A stretch of DNA of 48,974 nt from the NCBI GenBank assembly GCA_016288825.1, contig JAEELH010000091.1, forward strand, positions 1 through 48,974, in the 5' to 3' direction. The notes below the pieces were generated by a model that saw only the letters and a program-made list of their open reading frames with translations, made no database searches and was not told the DNA's origin. The DNA is from Lachnospiraceae bacterium (GTDB taxonomy: Bacteria > Bacillota > Clostridia > Lachnospirales > Lachnospiraceae). How positions within the stretch are numbered: the first letter of the stretch is position 1; every line of letters begins with the position of its first letter. Below, one piece after another: positions 28,487-36,615 of the stretch. Both the position numbers and the translations under genes were made by a program.

Positions 28487-29922
28487 GTAAGATGAAGATA
28501 GTAAAAATCGTAATAAGTGTATTACTGATCTCAACACTAGCAATTACCGGGATACGTATTGCTCCGGTTATAAGCATTTTTATGGCCAAAAGGTCTGTCA
28601 CCCAGCAGCTTGGAAAAAAGCAGGATGGGGATATTGGAGGTGCCTTCAGGGGCATGTACCATATCTACAGTTTCAAGCCTAAGGATGAGGAAAACGAAAA
28701 GGCCAGAGAGGATGCTGTGGAGGAGTCCAATAAACATCCTGAGGAAAAGCTTGCCCTTGCTGAGTTCAATATCGTTAACTATCGTGACGGTGACATATCC
28801 GAAACCGGACTTTCAGAGATTGCTTCATACATGGACACTCTGATCAGTACGGGAAAAGGACTCATTGTCAGATTTGTTTACGATTGGAACGGCAATGCTT
28901 CCGGAAGAGAACCCGATGATATCAAGATCATGCTTCGTCATATTGAGCAGATCGCACCTATCGTTAATGAGAGAAAGCAGGATATCATTATCATTCAGGG
29001 GTCCTTAGCAGGCGCTTACGGGGAGATGCACGGTTCCAAGCATTCTAAGGATAAGAGTACGAAAAAGCTTATAAAGAAGCTTCATAAGTGCATAGATCCC
29101 GAAATCTATCTTGCTGTTCGAACTCCCAGAGTGTACAGGAGGCTTTCAGGTATAGCTCATACTTCGGATGTAAGTGAGATATCTTATAAGGAGGGCAAGC
29201 TTAGAGATCATATTTCTCTTTACAATGACGGGATGCTGGGAAGCAAGTCCGATACCGGAACATACGGTTCGAAGAGGCTTAAGTCTTCCAAGGATGGCAA
29301 TATCGCAGCTGTTCGTAAGGACGAGATCGCTTTTCAAAAGGCTCTTTGTGATCTTGTTCCCAACGGTGGTGAGGTGATCAACGACAATCCATACAATGAT
29401 ATACCTGCAGCTATCACGGACCTTAGCAAGATGCATGTTACTTACCTTAATTCAGAGTATGATGAAGCCGTTATCAAAAAATGGAAGAACACACCATATC
29501 CCGAGGCTGTAGATGCATATGAAAGCGCTTATGATTATATAACTGCTTTTATGGGTTACAGGTACTATATTTCAAAGGCCAAGCTTGCGGTTGTCAAGTA
29601 CCCCAAGAAGAACGATTCCCTTGGTATTACGATAACCAATGACGGATTTGCTCCTTATTACAGAGATGTGGAGATGATCCTTATCGTTAAGGGTGAGGAT
29701 AACTTCTATAAGGAGATCAGAAAAACAACTGATATGACAGCTATGTCCAACGGTGAGTCAAGAACATTTAAATTTAAACTTATGAAAGAAGAATATGATA
29801 AGGGCGAGTACGATATCAGACTCACCATCAAGGATGCCATGAGTGGCAGGCTTATTCCTTTGGCCAATGATACAGTTGATGAGCAGGGCTTTTACAGTGT
29901 TGGACATATGGTAGTGGAGTAG
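28483..29922 (+). CDS. DUF4832-family protein, copy 2 (N-terminal membrane anchor)
   Basis: N-terminal TM (IVKIVISVLLISTLAITGIRIAPVI); RGMYHIYSF, LIVRFVYDWNG, RHIEQIAPIV, QGSLAGAYGEMHGSKHS, parallel to the preceding gene. Confidence 0.7.
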   Translation: MSKMKIVKIVISVLLISTLAITGIRIAPVISIFMAKRSVTQQLGKKQDGDIGGAFRGMYHIYSFKPKDEENEKAREDAVEESNKHPEEKLALAEFNIVNYRDGDISETGLSEIASYMDTLISTGKGLIVRFVYDWNGNASGREPDDIKIMLRHIEQIAPIVNERKQDIIIIQGSLAGAYGEMHGSKHSKDKSTKKLIKKLHKCIDPEIYLAVRTPRVYRRLSGIAHTSDVSEISYKEGKLRDHISLYNDGMLGSKSDTGTYGSKRLKSSKDGNIAAVRKDEIAFQKALCDLVPNGGEVINDNPYNDIPAAITDLSKMHVTYLNSEYDEAVIKKWKNTPYPEAVDAYESAYDYITAFMGYRYYISKAKLAVVKYPKKNDSLGITITNDGFAPYYRDVEMILIVKGEDNFYKEIRKTTDMTAMSNGESRTFKFKLMKEEYDKGEYDIRLTIKDAMSGRLIPLANDTVDEQGFYSVGHMVVE

Positions 29923-29927
29923 TTTGC

Positions 29928-30398
29928 ATGACTGAAAAGATAGATATAGCAAAATTATTGGAGGAGGGTCATAAGGCCCGGATCTCTCCCGAAGGCTACA
30001 GCATGTATCCTCTCATCATACCGGGAAGAGATCATGTGGAGCTGGAGCCTTTTGTTAAACAGCGGGACAAACTTCATCGGGGAGATATCCTTCTGTATAG
30101 AAGAGACACGGGGCTTTTGGTACTTCACAGGGTTCATCGCATTGATCCAGAGGGACGGCTTTATTTCTGCGGAGATAATCAAAGCGATCTTGAGGGGCCC
30201 ATCATGCAACGGCAGGTATTGGGAAAGGTCAGCAGGATAAACCGTAAGGGCCGGGAGTTTAGTACTCATAATGTGCGTTATAAGTTTTACAGCGGATTTT
30301 GGATCATAAGCAGACCGCTTCGACCACTTATGCATACGGTAGCTCAGGGGTTTAGGAATATAGCAGGCTTTTTCAGACGTTTTATTAAAAGGCAGTGA
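29928..30398 (+). CDS. S24/S26-family serine peptidase, Ser/His (SipW/ER-like) type
   Basis: GYSMYPLIIPGRDHVEL (catalytic Ser box), HRGDILLYRR, LVLHRVHRI (His where bacterial SPase I has Lys), FCGDNQ. Confidence 0.8.
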   Translation: MTEKIDIAKLLEEGHKARISPEGYSMYPLIIPGRDHVELEPFVKQRDKLHRGDILLYRRDTGLLVLHRVHRIDPEGRLYFCGDNQSDLEGPIMQRQVLGKVSRINRKGREFSTHNVRYKFYSGFWIISRPLRPLMHTVAQGFRNIAGFFRRFIKRQ

Positions 30399-30424
30399 TG
30401 TTTTAAGCTTATGAGGTATATGTT

Positions 30425-31576
30425 TTGAAGATCAGAGACGATTACTTCTTGGCAGAAATAAAAGGAGATACCTACCTTCTTCCAAAGGGGCAGGCCATAG
30501 CAACATTTTCACATGGAGTCAGACTGGAGGGGGCAGGACGCTCTCTTGTTGAGGCAATGATGACCAAGGACGGTGCTTCCAGAGACGACCTGGTGGAACT
30601 GCTTTTTTCCGAGTACGGAGATTCGGTTTCAAGATCCGAAATTGAAAAGGACGTGGATCTGTTTATTGAATCACTTTCCGAAAAAGATATCTTTTTCAGA
30701 AGAAAAGGTTATGTGGTAAACTATGCCGGAGAAGAAGAACGGTTTTATAACATTGCCGGACTTCGTATCAAGTATACCGGACCTGAGTTTTTGCTGTATC
30801 CTTACCTGGATGCCTTTGGCTGCGAGGGTGGTAGGGCAGATATGGAGATCTGCGTTTATGATAGGAGCAGCACAGATTACAGGCTGGGCAAGATAATAGT
30901 CAGAAGCGATGAGATCCTCATCTATGATACCGGGTACGAATTCGGACTTATTTATCCTGCCAATACATACCTTAAGGAGATAATCGTTAAAAAGGACGGA
31001 AGCAGCGCAGCCTTTTATGTTTCCAATATGACTCATGAAGCTGCCAAGGAGGTATTCCTTGGAATGCGCTCCGCCTTTTTGGTGCTTGCTCAGAGTAGAG
31101 GATTTTTTGCTATCCACAGTGCTTCGGCACTGTATAAAAACGGAGTAGTCCTGTTTTCAGGCGTTTCCGGGGCGGGTAAATCCACTCACTCCAGGCTTTG
31201 GGAGGAACACTTCGGTGTAGATCTTCTTAACGGTGATCTGAACCTTCTGGGCATATCAGACAGGGGAGTTACGGTTTACGGACTGCCCTGGTGCGGAACA
31301 AGTGAGATATACAGACCTTTTGAGGAAAAACTTCACGGAGTATTTTTTATAACCCAGTGGGAGACCAATGAGGTCCGTCCCATTACCGGCAGTGAGAGAG
31401 TGCTGTCGCTTTCAAACCGCATGATATCACCTACCTGGACCAGGGAGGGATGCAGGCGGAATCTGGAATTTGCTATGAAGGCAGAGCCGTCGATCCTGCT
31501 GGCAGAGTTAAAGTGCAGGGTAGACAAGGAGGCAGCAGAGGTCGCAAAGGGAGCGCTGGATTCTTTTTTAAATTAG
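30425..31576 (+). CDS. PqqD-like domain fused to HPr kinase/SerK-like P-loop domain
   Basis: N-terminal PqqD-like fold (LLPKGQAIATFSHGVRLEGAGRSLVEAMMTKDGASRDDLVELLFSEYG...IEKDVDLFIESL), C-terminal Walker A LFSGVSGAGKSTHSRLWEEHFGVDLLNGDLNLL, YGLPWCGTS. Confidence 0.8.
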   Translation: MKIRDDYFLAEIKGDTYLLPKGQAIATFSHGVRLEGAGRSLVEAMMTKDGASRDDLVELLFSEYGDSVSRSEIEKDVDLFIESLSEKDIFFRRKGYVVNYAGEEERFYNIAGLRIKYTGPEFLLYPYLDAFGCEGGRADMEICVYDRSSTDYRLGKIIVRSDEILIYDTGYEFGLIYPANTYLKEIIVKKDGSSAAFYVSNMTHEAAKEVFLGMRSAFLVLAQSRGFFAIHSASALYKNGVVLFSGVSGAGKSTHSRLWEEHFGVDLLNGDLNLLGISDRGVTVYGLPWCGTSEIYRPFEEKLHGVFFITQWETNEVRPITGSERVLSLSNRMISPTWTREGCRRNLEFAMKAEPSILLAELKCRVDKEAAEVAKGALDSFLN

Positions 31577-31580
31577 TATT

Positions 31581-33359
31581 ATGGCAAGTCTCAAGTTTTA
31601 TGTAAAAAGGATAAAAGAAGGCCGCCTGCAGGAAATGTGGCGCCAGACCAAATTTATCTATTCTTACGCAAGGAACAATTTCTTTGCCATAGTTTTTTAT
31701 ACCTTTTTGGGCATGAGCCAGTCTCTGGTTTCACTGGGGATGAGTTATATTTCCAAGGATCTGGTTGACGAGATAACGGGCTATACTTTTGACGGTACAC
31801 TGATCCGAAATTTTGTTATCATGATCGGTATTACTATGGCTACAAGTGTTATCTCACAGATCACTTCCTACATCTCAGCCAAGATCAGTATGAAGGTGAG
31901 CTGCGAGGTTTCCAATGACATCTTTGAAAAGATCCTGGTTACCGATTGGGAGTCTCTGACCAATTATCATACCGGAGATCTTCTTACCCGCTGGGGATCT
32001 GATACCGGAGCCATTTCTACAGGTATCTTGAGTTTTATTCCCAATATCTTTATCTATTCATTTAATTTCATAATTGCTTTTTGGGTGTTGATCAGAAATG
32101 ACTGGACCTTTATCCTCTTTGCATTTGGAAGTTTTCCAGTGAGCATTCTTTTGTCAAAGACACTTCTTACCCGCATGGTCAGAAACAATAAGAGATCTGC
32201 GGAGATGAGTGCTAAGCTTTCCGGATTCAATCAGGAGACTTTTTCCAATATCCAGACCATCAAGGCTTTTGACCTGATAAAACTCTATACCGATAAGCTT
32301 AAGAAGAATCAGCAGGAAGTTATTGATATGAAGCTGGAGTTCCAGAGGATGTCTATATGGACCTCTCTGCTTATGACCTTTGTGGGACTCGTTGTATCCA
32401 ATGCTACTTATGGATGGGGAATCTATCGGGTTTGGAGCGGATCCATATCCTACGGTACTATGACCCTGTTTTTGACACAGGCGTCTAATCTGACATCATC
32501 CACCAAGAGCCTTACATCTCTTGTGCCTTCTATAATCAGCCTTACAACCTCGGCCGGAAGGCTTATGGATATCATAGATATGCCGAGAGAGGATTACTCC
32601 AATGACGACAAGGTAGTGGAGTTTATGGAAAAGCACAGGAGCGAGGGTGTAAGTCTGGAACTCAAGGATGTAGACTATTCCTATGCCAACGGAAATCTGG
32701 TATTTGATGGAGCAGATATCGAGGTAAGACCCCATGAAATCGTGGGTCTTGTTGGTCCCTCGGGAGAGGGTAAGACCACCATGCTTCGCCTTCTTCTTTC
32801 TCTTATGAAGACCACCGGCGGTACGGCTGAAGTGGTGGCAGGAGACGGAAGCTATTATGATGCTGAGAGGATCCCGCTGACACCTTCCACCAGAAAGCTG
32901 TTTTCCTATGTGCCCCAGGGCAATACCATGCTTTCGGGAACCATTGCTGAAAATATGCGTAATGTAAAGCAGGATGCAACGGATGAAGAGATCATAGAGG
33001 CTCTCAAGGCTGCCTGTGCCTGGGATTTTGTGGAAAAGCTTCCGGATGGTATAGAAAGCGTTATCAAGGAGCGGGGAGGCGGATTTTCCGAGGGCCAGGC
33101 CCAGAGGCTTTCCATTGCCAGATCCATTCTTCGAAAGTCACCCATCCTGCTTTTGGATGAGGCAACCAGTGCTCTTGATGTGGCAACGGAGAGGAGAGTA
33201 CTCAAGAACATCATGAAGGACGATTATCCCAGAACCTGTATTGTTACGACTCACAGGCCCACTGTACTTTCAGCCTGCAACAGGGTTTACGCCATCAAGG
33301 ATAAAAAGTGCGTAATATTATCCGAAGAGGAAATTGAAAAGATGAGTCACGATTTTTAA
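31581..33359 (+). CDS. ABC exporter (fused TMD-NBD), no C39 peptidase domain
   Basis: Six-TM N-terminal half; Walker A VGPSGEGKTT, Q-loop YVPQGNTML, signature FSEGQAQRLSIARS, Walker B ILLLDEATSALD. Confidence 0.93.
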   Translation: MASLKFYVKRIKEGRLQEMWRQTKFIYSYARNNFFAIVFYTFLGMSQSLVSLGMSYISKDLVDEITGYTFDGTLIRNFVIMIGITMATSVISQITSYISAKISMKVSCEVSNDIFEKILVTDWESLTNYHTGDLLTRWGSDTGAISTGILSFIPNIFIYSFNFIIAFWVLIRNDWTFILFAFGSFPVSILLSKTLLTRMVRNNKRSAEMSAKLSGFNQETFSNIQTIKAFDLIKLYTDKLKKNQQEVIDMKLEFQRMSIWTSLLMTFVGLVVSNATYGWGIYRVWSGSISYGTMTLFLTQASNLTSSTKSLTSLVPSIISLTTSAGRLMDIIDMPREDYSNDDKVVEFMEKHRSEGVSLELKDVDYSYANGNLVFDGADIEVRPHEIVGLVGPSGEGKTTMLRLLLSLMKTTGGTAEVVAGDGSYYDAERIPLTPSTRKLFSYVPQGNTMLSGTIAENMRNVKQDATDEEIIEALKAACAWDFVEKLPDGIESVIKERGGGFSEGQAQRLSIARSILRKSPILLLDEATSALDVATERRVLKNIMKDDYPRTCIVTTHRPTVLSACNRVYAIKDKKCVILSEEEIEKMSHDF

Positions 33360-33378
33360 GGTTAGTGTTGCAAAAAAC

Positions 33379-33463
33379 TATAACAAGATATAAAATGATC
33401 TCAAACCTATAACAAGATATAACAAGTTATAAAAGAATAATAAAGTTATAACAAGTTATAAAA
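33379..33463 (+). repeat. Operator-like AT-rich iterated palindromes upstream of AAA ATPase
   Basis: Four copies of TATAACAAG(A/T)TATAA starting at 33379, 33408, 33418 and 33447. The last is a perfect palindrome TTATAAC-AA-GTTATAA (33446-33461). Confidence 0.8.
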
Positions 33464-33475
33464 GGAGATTATAAG

Positions 33476-34528
33476 ATGGCTACAAATCCTTTTTCTTTAT
33501 CCTTTGGGATTGAACCGGAGAGTTTTATTTCCAGATTTAAAGAATCGAGTGAGATAGAGAATGCTTTTACCTCTGAAAATCCTGTAAGTTACGCTTACAT
33601 GATAACAGGTGTTAGAGGGAGCGGTAAGACTGTGATGCTTTCAAATCTTTCGGAGAGATTTGAGAAAAAAGAAGGTTGGATCGTTATCGGAGTTACTCCG
33701 GATTCGGACATTCTTAATTCTGTTGCTGCGAAGTTATACAGTCGTAATGAATTAAAAAAGCTTTTTATCAAAGCAAAGTTGGATCTTTCTGCATTTGGAC
33801 TTGGAGTTTCTATCGAGCGGGGGAATCAGATATTTGATATAGAGACAGCTCTTGAGAGGATGTTGGAGGAACTCAAGAAAATGGATAAGAAAGTTCTGAT
33901 CATGATCGATGAGATTGCCGGGAACGAATTTGTTAAGCCTTTTATAAGCGTATTTCAGCTTCTTATCAGAAAAAGACTTCCGGTATTTCTCATCATGACA
34001 GGTTTGTATGAGAATATCTATAACCTGCAAAATGAGAAGACACTCACTTTCCTTTATCGAGCACCAAAGGTTGTTATGGAGCCCCTTGGAATTGGCGCGG
34101 TATCCAGAAGTTATGCTCAGATCTTTAGGATTGATAGCGACGACGCAATGAACATGGCCAAACTTACCAAGGGATACGCTTTTGCTTATCAGGCGTTGGG
34201 CTATTTGTTTTGGGAGGCTCGTAGTAAAAACAAGGATTGTACGTATGAAACAGTGATATCTCAATATGACGATGTCCTGGAATCTTATGTATATGAAAAG
34301 ATTTGGTCTGAACTTTCACCAAGAGAAAAAATGATAGTTTCCATGCTGGTGAAAAAAGACAATGCAAAGGTTTCGGATCTTAGAGATGAACTTGGAGAGT
34401 CTTCATCTAGTTTTTCTGTTTACAGGGACAGGCTTAAGAAAAAGGGAGTAATTGATACCACAACTTATGGAGTTATTTCTTTAAAACTTCCGAGGTTTGG
34501 TGAGATAGCAAAGGCGTGGATAGATTAA
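33476..34528 (+). CDS. AAA/archaeal-ATPase-like ATP-binding protein with C-terminal winged helix
   Basis: Walker A ITGVRGSGKTVML, Walker B KVLIMIDEIAGN, C-terminal wHTH-like (ELSPREKMIVSMLVKKDNAKVSDLRDELGESSSSFSVYRDRLKKKGVI). Confidence 0.85.
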   Translation: MATNPFSLSFGIEPESFISRFKESSEIENAFTSENPVSYAYMITGVRGSGKTVMLSNLSERFEKKEGWIVIGVTPDSDILNSVAAKLYSRNELKKLFIKAKLDLSAFGLGVSIERGNQIFDIETALERMLEELKKMDKKVLIMIDEIAGNEFVKPFISVFQLLIRKRLPVFLIMTGLYENIYNLQNEKTLTFLYRAPKVVMEPLGIGAVSRSYAQIFRIDSDDAMNMAKLTKGYAFAYQALGYLFWEARSKNKDCTYETVISQYDDVLESYVYEKIWSELSPREKMIVSMLVKKDNAKVSDLRDELGESSSSFSVYRDRLKKKGVIDTTTYGVISLKLPRFGEIAKAWID

Positions 34529-34538
34529 AATGGAAAAG

Positions 34539-34567
34539 AAAAAGCAGGGCGCCTGGCCCTGCTTTTT
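34539..34567. terminator. Bidirectional terminator between convergent genes
   Basis: AAAAAGCAGGGC-GCCTG-GCCCTGCTTTTT, perfect 12-bp arms, between stops at 34528 (+) and 34581 (-). Confidence 0.92.
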
Positions 34568-34580
34568 AAGTGTTTTGAAA

Positions 34581-35021
34581 TCAGTCGATTCCGCCCTGTA
34601 CGTTGGTCTCATGACGGCATACATATGAGATACCGGTAAGTGTAAGTGCCTCAGTAGCAGCCTGATCACCTGCGCTGACCCATACTTTGAAGGTAACATT
34701 GTCACCTGAGTAGTATCCGTTAGCATGTAGGTTACGTGTAACGACAACTGTATTGCCTGAGAATGAGCTGTCAAACTCTGAATATGCATTAGTAATTGGT
34801 GCGCTGAAGGTGTAAGTAAATACAACCTGAGTAGTAATGTGAGTTACATCTGTAGAATGCTTTGCAGACATCTCAAATACATTGTGTGAACCATTCCAAC
34901 TCTGAACACTTCTGCCATCAACAGTCCAGCAGTCTGTGCTTTCGGTTGAACCACTTGCAGCGTAAACACCCTCTGCAAGATCATCATTGCCAAGTACAAC
35001 CGGCTTAATATACTCGCTCAT
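34581..35021 (-). CDS. Small exported/modified protein with putative leader (MSEYIKPVVLGNDDLAEGVYAASG) and beta-sandwich-like cargo (possibly CBM2-like)
   Basis: 146 aa from ATG (CAT at 35019-35021). Two Cys (DCWTVDG near the start of the cargo, TGISYVCRHE near the end). Terminator-bounded. Adjacent PqqD/HprK/ABC/S26 genes. Confidence 0.6.
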   Translation of the reverse strand: MSEYIKPVVLGNDDLAEGVYAASGSTESTDCWTVDGRSVQSWNGSHNVFEMSAKHSTDVTHITTQVVFTYTFSAPITNAYSEFDSSFSGNTVVVTRNLHANGYYSGDNVTFKVWVSAGDQAATEALTLTGISYVCRHETNVQGGID

Positions 35022-35315
35022 TTCCTCTTTTTCTCCCTTATTAAACAAAATCCCTCTAAAGTACAAAACTAGAAAAAATATCTGTTAAAATTGTTTTATC
35101 ATGTTTTTTTTTGCATGTCAATTAGGTTATCCACATTGTACTTGAGATTGTTCACGATTGTGATATTTTTTGCAGGAATTTTGTGTACAACTTTTTGCTA
35201 TGTGAAGAATTGTCAGAAAATAGTGGGCTAAAACAGTAATCCATGCTTTGAACTGAAAACAGATTGTGGTAACATATAAAGTGGAATAGGGTTTGTTTTT
35301 GGGGTTATTTTATTT

Positions 35316-35594
35316 ATGAAAAAGGATCTGATAGATTTTTCTAAAGTTAATATAAGACATGCTGCCGGATGTACTTTTCTCATAGACAGTGAGTTTGATG
35401 GTGCTCTTTATCATAAGCCCATTAAGATCAACGAGGTGGGAGAGAAGATCGTTTGTCTTTTGAAGGATGGAAGATCAGCAGGAGATGCAGCTGCGGCACT
35501 TTCCGCTGAGTATGGTATTGATCAGTCGGAAATTAGACAGGATGTGGATGCATTTCTGGCATCTCTTAATGAAAGTTACGAGGTTTGGCGGTGA
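35316..35594 (+). CDS. Stand-alone PqqD-family protein
   Basis: 92 aa: HAAGCTFLIDSEFDGALYHKPIKINEVGEKIVCLLKDGRSAGDAAAALSAEYGIDQSEIRQDVDAFLASL. Confidence 0.8.
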   Translation: MKKDLIDFSKVNIRHAAGCTFLIDSEFDGALYHKPIKINEVGEKIVCLLKDGRSAGDAAAALSAEYGIDQSEIRQDVDAFLASLNESYEVWR

Positions 35595-36607
35595 AGATAG
35601 ATTTTGTTGTAACATGGGTTGATCCTTCCGATAAGGAATGGCTCAAAAAAAAGAGGAGTTTTGAAAAGGCTCAGGGTGTAGGAACTGATATTACCACTAC
35701 TGATAATAGGGATGTAAGGTACAGGGACTACGGGTTTTTTAAGTATTTTTTCAGGTGTATAGAAAAAAACGCTCCCTGGGTCCATAGGATTTTTCTTGTC
35801 ACAGACGGACAAATTCCGGATTTTATGAGAGCCTCCCATCCCAAACTTAAGGTGATAGATCATAGGGATTTTATTCCTGAGGAGTATCTGCCGACTTTTA
35901 ACAGCAGTCCCATAGAGCTTAATCTTCACAGGATACCCGGGCTTTCAGAGCATTTTGTTTACTTCAATGATGATATGTTTTTAACAGATGCTGCAGAGCC
36001 GGAGGATTTCTTTGTTGAGGGTAAACCTTTGGACATGTTTGCTCTTCAGCCGGTGGTTGCCAATCCTGACAATCCTGTTATGACCAGAGTGCTTCAAAAT
36101 GAGGCCCTTATACTTTCAAAGCATTTTGATAAGAGATCTTATATTTTGCACAATATCCCCGGTGTATTTAAGCCGGGATATCCCGTTAAAAACTTCGTTT
36201 ATAATGCGCTGGAATTGGCTTTTCCCAGGTTTACCGGTTTTTACAATGTTCATGGTCCTATGAACCTTTGTAAGTCTACTTTCGAAAAACTTTGGAATCT
36301 GGAGGGTGAGGCTCTTTCCGCAACCTGTTCCAACAAGTTCAGGTCGGACAGTGATGTTCCCATATATGTTTTCAAGGATTATCAGAAGCTTACGGGCAAC
36401 TATCACCCGGTGAATATGGAGCGTGATTTCGGTTACTATGAGCTTTCCGACAGCAACAGAAGGCTTTGCCATGATATCCGAAAGCATACTCACAAGTTTA
36501 TCTGCATCAACGATCCCAATAGGGATTTCAACGTTAAAAAGGCAAGAAAACAGGTTATAAAAGCGTTTCAGTCGGCATATCCCGAGAAAAGCAGTTTAGA
36601 AAAGTAG
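35591..36607 (+). CDS. Stealth-family (CR1-CR4) sugar-phosphate transferase
   Basis: KIDFVVTWVDPSDKEW (CR1), DNRDVRYRDYGFFKYFFRCIEKNAPWVHRIFLVTDGQIPDF (CR2), FVYFNDDMFL, CR3/CR4-like C-terminus. GTG at 35591 overlaps the pqqD stop (GTGA) and is preferred over TTG 35585. Confidence 0.88.
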   Translation: MKIDFVVTWVDPSDKEWLKKKRSFEKAQGVGTDITTTDNRDVRYRDYGFFKYFFRCIEKNAPWVHRIFLVTDGQIPDFMRASHPKLKVIDHRDFIPEEYLPTFNSSPIELNLHRIPGLSEHFVYFNDDMFLTDAAEPEDFFVEGKPLDMFALQPVVANPDNPVMTRVLQNEALILSKHFDKRSYILHNIPGVFKPGYPVKNFVYNALELAFPRFTGFYNVHGPMNLCKSTFEKLWNLEGEALSATCSNKFRSDSDVPIYVFKDYQKLTGNYHPVNMERDFGYYELSDSNRRLCHDIRKHTHKFICINDPNRDFNVKKARKQVIKAFQSAYPEKSSLEK

Positions 36608-36615
36608 GTACCATT

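Noticed and set aside
33379-33463. CRISPR array or plasmid-type iterons
   Set aside because: Repeats are short (~15 bp), AT-rich, partly overlapping and palindromic without spacers of uniform length; no cas or rep genes. Operator sites are the simpler reading.
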